Positions 35,853 through 46,210 of a stretch of 64,000 nt of DNA are shown here, in pieces. The stretch's first letter is position 1. Every line of letters begins with the position of its first letter. Below the pieces are notes generated by a model. That model did not search any database, was not told the origin of the DNA, and was given only the letters and a program-made list of their open reading frames with translations. Source of the DNA: Candidatus Marivariicella framensis. GTDB lineage: Bacteria; Bacteroidota; Bacteroidia; Flavobacteriales; Flavobacteriaceae. The position numbers and the translations under genes are program-made. The stretch covers positions 38,978 through 102,977 of the forward strand of contig CAJJCT010000031.1 in the NCBI GenBank assembly GCA_905182735.1. The letters run 5' to 3'.

Positions 35853-38800
35853 TTAATTGCCAAAATTGTACCTAATAGTTATACCCGACCTAATTGTTGT
35901 TTGAGGAAAAGCTGTTGAAATTGCAAATTCAGAAAAATTATGATCATAAAAAAGAAGGGCGGTGAAGTTTTGAGAAATTGAATAATCTGAACTAAACTTA
36001 ATTGATAGCTGAGTTTGTCCAGCAGTAACTTGATTGTTGTCATATTCAAGATTTCTGAGAACAGTTTGATTTTTTCTATAGGAAATATCAGCTTTGATGT
36101 TTAAATCTCCTTTTAAGGTTGAACGCCTTCCTCCTATTCTTGTATTCATTCTAAGATTTTTAAATCTATATCCAAATCCAATGATATACTCATTTCCAAA
36201 TGATTCAGTAAGAAGGTTATTGTCTAAACTCAAAGACAAAGCCCTGTCTTTTTTTAACTCAGCAAGTAATTTGAATGAATTTTTTAATTCAATATCTAAT
36301 CTTATTAATGGATTAAACTGCTCAACCAAATTTATATTTGAATATATTTTACTGTTGATGAAATTTCCAGCTCCGTCAACATTAGCTATGGAGTTTGAGT
36401 CAAAATCTAAATTTGCTTGAAAATTATTAATCGTATAGCTTGCTCTATAACCATGAGAAATAGTAAATCTTTGAAAAATCTTTTTAAATGATTTGAGGTT
36501 ATTAAATCCTGTAAATTTCATGTTCCAATTAGGTAAAGAGCTTTTACTCAAAGGATCTATTTCAACATCAGCAGCAGACAAGCCTGAATATGCAGAAACA
36601 AAAGCTCCAATTAGAACCAGCTGATTATTTTTCCCAAAGCCAATTGGGAAACCGTCATTATCAGTTTCTTGATTAGACATTCCTGAGCTAGAAGCTAATC
36701 TATTTGCAATTTTAAGTCTATTAATTCTAAAGTTTTCAAAAATAGGACTAAATTCTCCATTGAAAGATTTGAAAGCAGTTTTTAAAAGTATGGTTGATGT
36801 TCCGAAATTTCCATAAAAATTAGGATTTAAAGAAATATACTCTAGGTTTTCAACTCTATAGTTTTCAGAACTATTTTCTGAATAATTGTTTTCTAAATTA
36901 AAATCAATTACTAAATCCTTAAACGGTGACCATTGAGCGGTGATGTTTAAACTGTTGTTGTGTACTTGTGTAAATGATTGATTGAAATTAGGAAAACTAG
37001 TTAACCAGCCATTTCTAGCAACTTCATATCTAATATCAGCTTGATCTCCAAATGTAAAACCTACTGAAGGCTGAATTGTTCCAACAAATCCAGTTGAAGG
37101 AATATAACCAGGTAAAACTGTTCCATTGTTTTCTGAATAATTAAATTGTATTCGCTTCAATGTGTTTAATATATCAACTGCTGACTTAATGTTTTTTTTG
37201 GTTTTCTTATTTAAAGCTTTTGATTTTTTCTTTTTTGATTTTTCTTTTTTATTAATTACTTGTGTAAATTTATTTTGATCTGTTAGCTTTAAAACTGAGT
37301 ATAGTTTTTGAAATGAAATCGCTCCAGACAAAGTTTTAGTATTTGCATTTTGAATTGTATTTACATTTCCTAATCTGTCTCCATTTTCAGACACTACATT
37401 TGCTAAAGCTTGAGAACCTCTTTGCCAATTAAAATCTCCTGTATAATTGTAATTTCCATCAATAAAACTTAAAAAAGGTATATATCTAAATGGTAATTTA
37501 TAGTTAACAGATAAAGATTGAGCATGACTGTTTGTTTCACCAAGACTCCAAATATTATTATATATCGGATTTGAATATTTGTTTTCGTTATTGAATGATG
37601 CATCTGTACCTCTTACAATTCTATTATTAGTTGCTGTAAAACTTAATCTTAATGATTTACTTAGGTTATGATTAATTTTATAACTCCAGTCAAACAAAAA
37701 ATTACGTTGCTGTAGGTCAGGAAGAGATAATTGTTTGCTAGTATCTATATTTTCGTTATAAACCTCTCTAAATCTTTGCGTCCTAAAACTTCTATTAATT
37801 CTTGAAGTAATTGCAATATTATTTGGTAATGGATTAAAGTTAAACTCCTTCAACCACTGCCAATATTTTTTTTGACTAAATATTTTAATTTTTGAAAAAG
37901 GTTTTATTTCTAAACTGTTAAATGAATACCCATAATTAGCTGAAAGAAGTAAATCAGCATTTTTTTGATTTTCAATCTCATAATCATGATGTTGTATTTC
38001 GTTATATGCGTATGAAAAATCAAAGTTTTCAGGACTATAAATTCTATTTTTATTTTTACCAGAACTTAACTTTCTAACTCCAATTAAGCTTATGCTTTTT
38101 CTTTTAGTATAATCAATAGCCTGATTTTTTATAGAATCTTTTTGTGAGTTTCTAATTGAAGTGTCCAACCTGTCTTTTAATAAAATATCCTGATAAAAGG
38201 GATCATATTCAGGAGTGATTATGGTTTCACCAAGCCCAAAATTGATTGGCAATTGTATTCCCCATTTTTTAGGCAACAACTTACCCATATTTACTTCTGA
38301 AATTAAATCATATTGAGAAACAGCTTCTCTATTACTCTGATTTGGTGACTGATCTATTGTCCCAAACCCAACTGTTGAAAACCTACCAGTTGCTGAAATT
38401 GAAGCAAGATCAGCAATATTAGCATCCACAGATCCAATTGCAGCCCACCCTCCTTGAGAGTCAATACCTGCAATTCTTAGTTCATTAAACCAAACCTCTC
38501 CACATAGAGTTTGTCCTAAATTTGTTGATGGATTTTTTACACCAATCATCAAGCTTCTTATGTTTCCTAGCGACGGATTCCCTTTTATTGCAAATTTATA
38601 TTTCTTTGATCCCGGCAAATCACTTATTGAAGTAAACTCATCAATTAAATTTAATTCTTCGTCAAAATATGAAGCGCCTCCAACACTAATTCTTTGAAGA
38701 GCTCTAGCTTTTAACTTAGCTAATAAATCAAGTGAGATTTCAATAGAATTTTGATCTGGAATCCAAACTGCTTCAGCGCTTAAGTTATTTGAAATATTTG

Positions 38801-41800
38801 ATTCATATTCTGAAGGCTTAAGAGGGATTTCGATTTGATAAAAATTATCTTTATAGTCACTCCCAATTCTAATAAATGCTACTAATCTTTCATCAAAAAC
38901 TTCAGTAGAACCCTCACCGGGTAATGGCGTTTTTCCTGGTATTGACTCCGCATGAAGAAACATTTTAATTTTCTTGTATTGCCTCATATCAATTTGAACA
39001 TTTTTAAAAATTCCTCTTGAATCCATTGGCTGAAGATCGCATACTCTAAAAGACAGAGATTGTTCATTTTGCCTAACAATCGTATTGTTATTATTTATTT
39101 GTTCACGCTGAATAGTTGGGGGTAAAATATAGTTTATTGGAGTTCTATTTTCATTTTCTAAGATATTTACAGTGCTAATGTCTACTGTTGTGTTTTTATT
39201 GTTAACTAAGTTTTCATTAAGCCCTCTATTGTACCTTCTCCAGTCTCCTCTTACTAAATCTAAAGTTCCAAACCTAAGAACTGTTGGCTTATTAAAGCCT
39301 CTTAAAACCATCCTCATAAATCGAATTGATCTTAGGTCTTGAATATTATTTATAGATTCAAAATAGTTAGAATAATTAGATGACTCATAATATGATTTTT
39401 TTACTGGAACTTTAAATTGAATCCACCTTGTCGTAATATTATCTCCATTTGGAAGGTCTATTTTTACATTTTGACGAACATCCGAAATGAAAGGATGATT
39501 TCCAACTGTCATTGATCTTGAAATCGGTATTTTATATTCAAAATAGCTGTCAATTGTATTCATACTTTGGTCTTGATTAATATCTTCAATATCAGGCTGA
39601 GTTGTATTTCCTCGATCTGTATTAGAAAATGCAATTGGAGAATTACCTTGAGTACCGTTATAATTTTTATATCTATTTAAAATTCCTCCTTCAGCTGAAA
39701 CAAAATATTTATAATTATCACCTGCAGGATCATCTATGGGTCCATTTGTATATATGTTTTTTTCCTCTAAATCAGAAAGACCATCTAATCCTAAATCTTG
39801 CAAATTTCTATCCTGCTCAACTGTATTAAATGCATATAAAAGTGATTGAATTGAAGGCACCTTTCCCCATGAAGTATTTTGAGTTAAATTTTCTTCTCCA
39901 GAGCCCGGCAAGCCATTTTCATACTGTTTTCTTCCATCTTTTAATATGTCTTCAGATATGTTTCCTAGATGAAAAATAAGTTCTCCCAGATCATCCTCAC
40001 CATCTTCTGATTCTGAAAAAGTGTCTAATAACCAAAATTCGATAAACTCCACATTTGATTGCTCAAAATTAGTAGAGCTAATTGGCCTAATTATACTTGC
40101 CCAATTTTCTGATAAATTGGATTGAAAATTTATATTATTAGAATTATTATAAGGACCTTTTTCATTAGGATAAAATGCTAAATCAAAGGTCTGTTGAATC
40201 GTTGTAGAACCTTGTACTAAATCTTGTTCAGGAAAAATTTCATTAATAAAAATTCTTCTGGTTTTATTATTAGAAATATCATTATTATTAATTCCTTGTG
40301 GCCTACTATTTGTGTAAAAAATTGGATCAATTGAGTACCAAGCTAGCTTAGCTCTTCCGTATCCTGATGTAATATCATTATTTGGTAAGCCTGATCCTTT
40401 AAAGTTTTTATAGGGTACGCTTCCTAGTTTCCATGAAGTAAAACCTTTGACATCTATATTAGTTTGTGCTCCTTCAAAATCATCTATGTAAACATTTGCT
40501 TCACCATCAAGATTAGTATTTCTGGGGTTTCCTGAAATTAATGAAGCTACTTCTCCTCTAAAAGATAATGTTGACGGGATATCAGTTTGTAGAGATGGGA
40601 TTCTATTTATTAATCTTGATAAAAATGGTAACTCAGTCGAAAAGTTCGAATTAAATCCAACCATTGTGTTGTTAACTGGCTCAGTTCCATAATTTGCTTT
40701 TTGAGTCAAAGGGGTTTCATTTAGGTTTAAAAATGTCCCTCCTACTACTACTTTTTCATTAATTTGATGCTCTATGTTTACTCCTGCAAACCTTTTATTT
40801 TGTTGATTGAAAAAAGAGTTATTCTCCAAGGAAATAGAAATTGGAATATTTGATGCTTTTAAACCAGGATCAAGTATTTTTACTCTCCCAATATCATAGT
40901 TAACAGTGTAATCAATTCCTTCTTGTAAGAGCCTGCCGCCTGCAGTAACCTGAACAGAACCCCTTGGAATGTTAAATGCACCCACAGCTATCCCATCACT
41001 ACTTGTTGATGAATATCTTCCTTTTAATTGAAATTTATTTTTCTCTGAAACCTCAAATGCAGCTGCCTTAGTTAATGAATACATTTCTTTGAAAACATAT
41101 TTTTTTTGATTAATGTTAAAGGTGTTTTCTTGATCATAATTTTCAATACCACCATTAGAGTTCAACACATTAAATAAATACGATCCAAAAGGTTCGATCT
41201 GTGGGAAAATTATTCTCCCTGATTTTGGGTCAATTGTAATTCCAGGGACATAATCAAAAAAACCGTCTCCCTCTGAAACTGGATCTTGATATAAATTAAG
41301 TTTATCAAGCTCAAAAGTTTTTAATAAAATTTGATTTTCTAAATCTTGTGGCCAAATATCTTCATCTACAGGACTAATGTAATTTATTGGTGAAGGATCG
41401 ACATATAAAATATTTAACTTAAAATCTTTTTCTGACAAGTTAAATGCTCCTGTGCTATATATGTTTTTCATCATTAGGTTCCATACAGGCTCAGTCACAT
41501 CTGTTAAGTTACTTTTTAAAAGTTTTGTTATTATACTATTATTATTTAATTCCAAACCAGAAGATTCAGAGCTAGATAAAGTAGTTCCTGGTATACTTCC
41601 ATTTGCAAATTCTCCAACCTGATAAACCTTTCCATTATATGTATACTGAAAAGAGACAGATAGTACTTCATCATTACTTAAACGTTGATTCAAAGAAATA
41701 TAACCTAACCTAGGGTTTAAGGTATATTCGTTGTTGCTTAGTTTTCTTGCGCTTTCAAGAACTGCATAGTCAATACCTTCCTTAAACTTCTGCTTTTCAG

Positions 41801-43241
41801 ATCCAAAACCTAATTGAACTGAAGAAATATCTCGAATATCTTGGGTTAAAATTCCACCATCATTAATTAAAGCGGGATCTAAGTTATTAGCGGCATTATC
41901 TGGAAAAAATTCAGATGATGAATCGTTAAAAAAATTAATGATTTCTGAGCCCAGACTAGTGTTTTTTATTTTTTTCTCACCGAGATCCTGAAGTGCTATG
42001 ATATTTCTGATGTTTTGTGTTTGAGAGCCTCTATTTGTAACCCAAATCTCTATTCTATTAATTTGAATATTTGAATTAATATATGGATATGTTTTTAGGG
42101 CTGAATCATATTGATCCCTGAAGAATTGACTTAAAAAATAATGTCTATCTTCCTCGTAATCCAAAGCAAAAATTTCGAATTGTTGAAGTGAACCTCCACC
42201 CTGAGATACTACCTGTTGAGATTGGGATCTCTGCTCTGAAAAAACTGCAGTTACTTTAGTTTTTCCAAATTTCAAATCAGTTCTAACGCCGAACAAACTC
42301 TGAGCTCCCTGAATTAAATTACTATTAAGAGGCATGCTAATATTTCCAATATCTATATTTTGTAATATACCGTCCTCAGTTACTTTCCCATCTAAATAGT
42401 CAGCAACATCATTACCAAGCGCTGATGGGTTATCTATATAAGTTGATCCTCTAGTTCTAAGTTCTTCTATTTTTGTTTTTGCATCTTTTAATTTTATTTC
42501 TGCATCACCTATTTTGTTTTCTAAATCAGAAAATCTTTCAGCAAAAGAATTTGATGATTTGGAATTCACGTCATTATAAAAACTGAATACCTCTTGAGCT
42601 TTTGGAGGGTTAAACTGAACTTTAATTAAATTTTGAAAATCAAATGTAGATTCCGTATCATAATTTGCAGTTAATTGAAGTCGTTCTCCAATTTTACCTA
42701 AAAGACTCAAGGTTATTCTTTGATCAAAATCAAAACTAAAGCTACTTCTGTTTCGCGGGGATGCTGCTGGATTATCATTTTTTTGATACCTTACACCAAA
42801 ATCTATGCCTATAGATCCCTGAGGATCAATATCAATAATATCACTGCCAAATATACTTTTAAAATATTTATTGTTTACATAAAGTTCTGGCAATAAATTT
42901 TTTTGAGCATCTTCAAGCTCTGAAGAAACTCCGCTGAGAGTTTGGACTTTTTGTTTAAAATAAATTTTTAAATCTTGCTTTAAAACCCAATCTTCATATT
43001 CATTTGGACTAAGAACCAGAGGGGTGTTAATTGGATAGTCTCCTATTGATTTTGACAAATAATACATATTCGTAATAGGGTTATAACTATATATATTATC
43101 AATAATAGAAGACTCTGGAAATGAAATTTTAATTATTGAATCTTGATCAATAACATTTTGGGAATAAGAGTTAAGCCCAAAAAATATAAAAATTATTAGG
43201 AATGATGATTTTACAAAAACAAAAAATCGACGATTAGTCAA
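35853..43241 (-). CDS. sprA: SprA/Sov type IX secretion translocon
   Basis: This 2462-residue outer-membrane protein is the channel of the type IX secretion system and is needed for gliding in related bacteria. It has a signal peptide ending NSYSQ. Conserved N-terminal segments include GVRYQKNDNPAASPRNR, and long stretches of beta-strand follow to the end. It terminates in RSGITIRYNFGN, a barrel-type end. Length matches known SprA (~2400 residues, a 36-strand barrel). A Lys-rich segment near residue 2015 (KKEKSKKKKSK) is a probable loop. It follows ruvA by seven bases, so it shares the maeB-ruvA-sprA unit. Confidence 0.95.
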   Translation of the reverse strand: MTNRRFFVFVKSSFLIIFIFFGLNSYSQNVIDQDSIIKISFPESSIIDNIYSYNPITNMYYLSKSIGDYPINTPLVLSPNEYEDWVLKQDLKIYFKQKVQTLSGVSSELEDAQKNLLPELYVNNKYFKSIFGSDIIDIDPQGSIGIDFGVRYQKNDNPAASPRNRSSFSFDFDQRITLSLLGKIGERLQLTANYDTESTFDFQNLIKVQFNPPKAQEVFSFYNDVNSKSSNSFAERFSDLENKIGDAEIKLKDAKTKIEELRTRGSTYIDNPSALGNDVADYLDGKVTEDGILQNIDIGNISMPLNSNLIQGAQSLFGVRTDLKFGKTKVTAVFSEQRSQSQQVVSQGGGSLQQFEIFALDYEEDRHYFLSQFFRDQYDSALKTYPYINSNIQINRIEIWVTNRGSQTQNIRNIIALQDLGEKKIKNTSLGSEIINFFNDSSSEFFPDNAANNLDPALINDGGILTQDIRDISSVQLGFGSEKQKFKEGIDYAVLESARKLSNNEYTLNPRLGYISLNQRLSNDEVLSVSFQYTYNGKVYQVGEFANGSIPGTTLSSSESSGLELNNNSIITKLLKSNLTDVTEPVWNLMMKNIYSTGAFNLSEKDFKLNILYVDPSPINYISPVDEDIWPQDLENQILLKTFELDKLNLYQDPVSEGDGFFDYVPGITIDPKSGRIIFPQIEPFGSYLFNVLNSNGGIENYDQENTFNINQKKYVFKEMYSLTKAAAFEVSEKNKFQLKGRYSSTSSDGIAVGAFNIPRGSVQVTAGGRLLQEGIDYTVNYDIGRVKILDPGLKASNIPISISLENNSFFNQQNKRFAGVNIEHQINEKVVVGGTFLNLNETPLTQKANYGTEPVNNTMVGFNSNFSTELPFLSRLINRIPSLQTDIPSTLSFRGEVASLISGNPRNTNLDGEANVYIDDFEGAQTNIDVKGFTSWKLGSVPYKNFKGSGLPNNDITSGYGRAKLAWYSIDPIFYTNSRPQGINNNDISNNKTRRIFINEIFPEQDLVQGSTTIQQTFDLAFYPNEKGPYNNSNNINFQSNLSENWASIIRPISSTNFEQSNVEFIEFWLLDTFSESEDGEDDLGELIFHLGNISEDILKDGRKQYENGLPGSGEENLTQNTSWGKVPSIQSLLYAFNTVEQDRNLQDLGLDGLSDLEEKNIYTNGPIDDPAGDNYKYFVSAEGGILNRYKNYNGTQGNSPIAFSNTDRGNTTQPDIEDINQDQSMNTIDSYFEYKIPISRSMTVGNHPFISDVRQNVKIDLPNGDNITTRWIQFKVPVKKSYYESSNYSNYFESINNIQDLRSIRFMRMVLRGFNKPTVLRFGTLDLVRGDWRRYNRGLNENLVNNKNTTVDISTVNILENENRTPINYILPPTIQREQINNNNTIVRQNEQSLSFRVCDLQPMDSRGIFKNVQIDMRQYKKIKMFLHAESIPGKTPLPGEGSTEVFDERLVAFIRIGSDYKDNFYQIEIPLKPSEYESNISNNLSAEAVWIPDQNSIEISLDLLAKLKARALQRISVGGASYFDEELNLIDEFTSISDLPGSKKYKFAIKGNPSLGNIRSLMIGVKNPSTNLGQTLCGEVWFNELRIAGIDSQGGWAAIGSVDANIADLASISATGRFSTVGFGTIDQSPNQSNREAVSQYDLISEVNMGKLLPKKWGIQLPINFGLGETIITPEYDPFYQDILLKDRLDTSIRNSQKDSIKNQAIDYTKRKSISLIGVRKLSSGKNKNRIYSPENFDFSYAYNEIQHHDYEIENQKNADLLLSANYGYSFNSLEIKPFSKIKIFSQKKYWQWLKEFNFNPLPNNIAITSRINRSFRTQRFREVYNENIDTSKQLSLPDLQQRNFLFDWSYKINHNLSKSLRLSFTATNNRIVRGTDASFNNENKYSNPIYNNIWSLGETNSHAQSLSVNYKLPFRYIPFLSFIDGNYNYTGDFNWQRGSQALANVVSENGDRLGNVNTIQNANTKTLSGAISFQKLYSVLKLTDQNKFTQVINKKEKSKKKKSKALNKKTKKNIKSAVDILNTLKRIQFNYSENNGTVLPGYIPSTGFVGTIQPSVGFTFGDQADIRYEVARNGWLTSFPNFNQSFTQVHNNSLNITAQWSPFKDLVIDFNLENNYSENSSENYRVENLEYISLNPNFYGNFGTSTILLKTAFKSFNGEFSPIFENFRINRLKIANRLASSSGMSNQETDNDGFPIGFGKNNQLVLIGAFVSAYSGLSAADVEIDPLSKSSLPNWNMKFTGFNNLKSFKKIFQRFTISHGYRASYTINNFQANLDFDSNSIANVDGAGNFINSKIYSNINLVEQFNPLIRLDIELKNSFKLLAELKKDRALSLSLDNNLLTESFGNEYIIGFGYRFKNLRMNTRIGGRRSTLKGDLNIKADISYRKNQTVLRNLEYDNNQVTAGQTQLSIKFSSDYSISQNFTALLFYDHNFSEFAISTAFPQTTIRSGITIRYNFGN

Positions 43242-43248
43242 ACGTGCT

Positions 43249-43830
43249 TTAAAGTTTATTCAAAGCTAACTTTATTAGAGTTTCAACTGAACTTTCAGAA
43301 TCACTTTGAACTAGGTTATCAATTACTTTTTCAGAGTTTCTTCGATTATATCCAAGTACCTCTAGAGCTGATAACGCTTCTTCTTTCGTTGTATTGTTTG
43401 ATTTTGTATGAATTTGCTCAATACCGTAAAGATCCTTAACCTTGTCTTTAAGTTCAATTATAAGACGTTGAGCTGTTTTTAGTCCAATTCCTTTTACACT
43501 TTTTATTCTATTCAAGTCTTCACTTACAATTGCATTTTGAACCTCTTCAGGAGCTAATGATGAAAGCATAGTTCTAGCAATACTTGTTCCTATTCCCGAA
43601 ACACTGATTAAAAGTCTAAATATTGCACGCTCCAACTCAGTAATAAAGCCATATAAAATATGAGCATCTTCACGAATTTGAAGATGCGTATATATTGTAA
43701 TATTATCTTGTTTTTTAAGCTGACCATAAGTATGTAAAGATATATTTACTTTATATCCAACACCCTGACAGTCAATAACTAAATGGGTAGGATACTTTTC
43801 TACTAGAAGACCTTTGAGTTGAGTTATCAT
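43249..43830 (-). CDS. ruvA: Holliday junction branch migration protein RuvA
   Basis: RuvA binds four-way junctions and recruits RuvB. The 193-residue protein has the OB-fold N-terminus (MITQLKGLLVEKYPTHLVID) and two helix-hairpin-helix motifs: LISVSGIGTSIARTMLSSL and IKSVKGIGLKTAQRLIIEL. The C-terminal domain III has EALSALEVLGY. It overlaps maeB by a single base. Confidence 0.96.
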   Translation of the reverse strand: MITQLKGLLVEKYPTHLVIDCQGVGYKVNISLHTYGQLKKQDNITIYTHLQIREDAHILYGFITELERAIFRLLISVSGIGTSIARTMLSSLAPEEVQNAIVSEDLNRIKSVKGIGLKTAQRLIIELKDKVKDLYGIEQIHTKSNNTTKEEALSALEVLGYNRRNSEKVIDNLVQSDSESSVETLIKLALNKL

Positions 43831-46097
43831 TATTTTCTTTTTTGTTGAGCATCTACAACAGCCATTGCGGCCATATTAACAATTTCTTGAACTGAAGCAC
43901 CAAGCTGCAGTATGTGAACAGGGGCATTAAGCCCCATTAAAATTGGTCCTATTGATAATGTTCCGTTTAACTCTTTCATTAATTTATAAGTTATATTGGC
44001 AGAATCAAGATTAGGAAATATTAAAGTATTTACATTTTTTTTTGATAATTGAGAAAAAGGAAACCTGCTTTTTAACATTTCTTTATTCAAAGCAAAATCA
44101 GATTGAATTGGACCATCAACATCAATATCAGGATAATATCGATGTAAAAACTTAACCGCTTCAGTTATTTTTGTGGCTTCTGCAAATTCAGAGGAACCAT
44201 AGTTAGAATAAGAAAGCATAGCTAATACTGGTTGCAGTCCAAACATCTTTGCTGTTTGAGCAGTCATTTGTGCTATTTTAGCTAATTCCTTAGCTGAAGG
44301 GTTTATGTTTATAGAGGTGTCAGATAGAAAAATTGGACCACGCTGAGTAAGCATTAAATTTGTTGCTGCCACTCTCCTAACTCCCTTAGCTGGACCAATA
44401 CATTCTAAAATTGGTTTAATGACCGCAGGGTAATTTCTCGAATAGCCAGACAACATTGCATCTGCATCTCCATTTTTAACCATCATTGCTCCAAAATAGT
44501 TTCTTTCTCTTAGTAACCTTTGAGAATCGTATAAAGTTTTACCATTTCTTTTCTGATCATTCCAAAAAATTTCAGCGTACTTTTTTCTTGATTCTTCCTG
44601 AAGACTAGATTTTGGATCAATTATTTTTAAGTCTGCTTCAAAATCTATTGTAGTCATTAAATCTCTAATAACAGGTTCGTGACCAAGAAGAATTGGAATA
44701 GCAATTCCTTCGTCATAAACTATTTGAGCTGCTTTTAGTACATCTAGGTGATCCGCTTCTGCAAAAATTAATTTTTTAGGCTTTCGTTTTGCAGTATTAT
44801 GAATTAAACGAACTAGTTTTTGATCATTATCAAGTCTTAAAGCTAATTTTTCTTTATATTTTTTCCAATCTAAAATCGGTTCTTTAGCTACTCCTGATTC
44901 AATTGCAGCTTTTGCAACTGCTGGAGGAATTTCAATAATTAACCTAGGATCAAAAGGTTTTGGAATAATATATTCTTTTCCAAAAGATAAACGTGTTTCA
45001 TCATAAGCTATATTTACTTGCTCTGGAACTGGCTCTTTAGCTAAATCAGCTAAAGCCTTTACGGCTGCCTTTTTCATAGCTTCATTAATTGTTGTTGCAC
45101 GTACATCTAATGCTCCTCTAAAAATAAATGGAAAACCTAAAACATTATTTACTTGATTTGGATTATCAGAACGACCAGTTGCCATAATAATGTCATCTCG
45201 AACTGAACATGCTGTTTTATATTTAATCTCAGGGTCAGGATTTGCCATAGCAAATACTATTGGATTAGAACCCATAGATTTTAACATACTTTCGTTAACT
45301 ATATTTGCCTTTGAAAGCCCTATAAAAACATCGGCATCTTCGAGAGCTTCTTCAAGGGTATTTAGATTTAAGTGAGTTGAAAATTCAGCTTTTTCTTTAC
45401 TTAAATTTTTTCTGTCATTTCTTATAACGCCTTTACTGTCAGTCATGACAATGTTTTTTCTTGTAGCTCCAAAAGACTCATACAGCCTAGTGCATGAAAT
45501 CGCAGCAGCCCCAGCTCCTGAGATAACAATTTTAACCTTATCTATCTTTTTGTTTGCTAACTCTAATGCATTTAGCAGTGCTGCACAAGAAATAATTGCA
45601 GTTCCATGCTGATCATCATGCATTACCGGTATATCAAGCTCCTCTTTTAAACGTTTTTCAATTTCAAAAGCTTCAGGTGCTTTAATATCCTCAAGATTAA
45701 TACCTCCAAAAGTCGGAGAAATTGCTTTAACAGTAGAAATAAACAATTCAGTGTCTTTGGCATCAATTTCTATATCAAAAACATCAATATCCGCAAAAAT
45801 TTTAAATAATAATCCTTTTCCCTCCATAACGGGCTTTGATGCTTCAGGACCAATATCTCCCAGCCCCAAAACAGCTGTTCCATTTGAAATGACCGCAACT
45901 AGGTTGCCTTTATTTGTGTATTTATAAACATTGTTTATTTCTTTAGCTATCTCATTACAAGGCTCAGCAACACCAGGTGAGTAAGCCAGTGCTAAATCTC
46001 TTTGAGTGCTGTATGGTTTTGTTGGAACCGTTTCAATTTTACCAGGCTTTGGTTTTGAATGGTAATTTAATGCTGATTTACGATCCTTTTGATTCAT
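43830..46097 (-). CDS. maeB: NADP-dependent malic enzyme (malic domain plus phosphotransacetylase-like domain)
   Basis: It oxidatively decarboxylates malate to pyruvate. From the ATG at 46097 it is 755 residues. The malic enzyme domain has LALAYSPGVAEPC, a lysine/aspartate site around FGGINLEDIKAPEAFEIE, HDDQHGTAII, and the cofactor loop VVISGAGAAAISCTR. Residues ~425-755 form a PTA/PTB-like domain that in MaeB-type enzymes is regulatory. An in-frame TTG at 46115 would give six extra codons and is less likely. It heads the unit with ruvA and sprA. Confidence 0.94.
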   Translation of the reverse strand: MNQKDRKSALNYHSKPKPGKIETVPTKPYSTQRDLALAYSPGVAEPCNEIAKEINNVYKYTNKGNLVAVISNGTAVLGLGDIGPEASKPVMEGKGLLFKIFADIDVFDIEIDAKDTELFISTVKAISPTFGGINLEDIKAPEAFEIEKRLKEELDIPVMHDDQHGTAIISCAALLNALELANKKIDKVKIVISGAGAAAISCTRLYESFGATRKNIVMTDSKGVIRNDRKNLSKEKAEFSTHLNLNTLEEALEDADVFIGLSKANIVNESMLKSMGSNPIVFAMANPDPEIKYKTACSVRDDIIMATGRSDNPNQVNNVLGFPFIFRGALDVRATTINEAMKKAAVKALADLAKEPVPEQVNIAYDETRLSFGKEYIIPKPFDPRLIIEIPPAVAKAAIESGVAKEPILDWKKYKEKLALRLDNDQKLVRLIHNTAKRKPKKLIFAEADHLDVLKAAQIVYDEGIAIPILLGHEPVIRDLMTTIDFEADLKIIDPKSSLQEESRKKYAEIFWNDQKRNGKTLYDSQRLLRERNYFGAMMVKNGDADAMLSGYSRNYPAVIKPILECIGPAKGVRRVAATNLMLTQRGPIFLSDTSININPSAKELAKIAQMTAQTAKMFGLQPVLAMLSYSNYGSSEFAEATKITEAVKFLHRYYPDIDVDGPIQSDFALNKEMLKSRFPFSQLSKKNVNTLIFPNLDSANITYKLMKELNGTLSIGPILMGLNAPVHILQLGASVQEIVNMAAMAVVDAQQKRK

Positions 46098-46112
46098 AAT
46101 AATCCTTTGAAA

Positions 46113-46120
46113 CAAATGTA
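46113..46120 (-). promoter_or_regulatory. Putative -7 box TACATTTG for maeB-ruvA-sprA
   Basis: TACATTTG on the minus strand matches TAnnTTTG, 15 bases before the maeB ATG at 46097. No clear -33 TTG. Confidence 0.5.
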
Positions 46121-46154
46121 ATATAAAAGCCTATAATGGCTGTCTAGTAAGATG

Positions 46155-46189
46155 GTAAAATACTGTGTTGAAATTTATGTGTATTTTAC
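46155..46189. repeat. Nine-base inverted repeat upstream of maeB
   Basis: GTAAAATAC and GTATTTTAC are perfect reverse complements separated by 17 bases, about 35-70 bases upstream of the maeB -7 box. There is no T-run, so it is not a typical terminator of the MFS gene. A regulator site is possible. Confidence 0.4.
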
Positions 46190-46210
46190 AAAATGGCAAC
46201 TTAGCAAATA

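Noticed and set aside
46121..46154. Short hairpin GCC-N6-GGC near the MFS gene end
   Set aside because: The stem is only three to four pairs and has no T-run, so it cannot be called a terminator.
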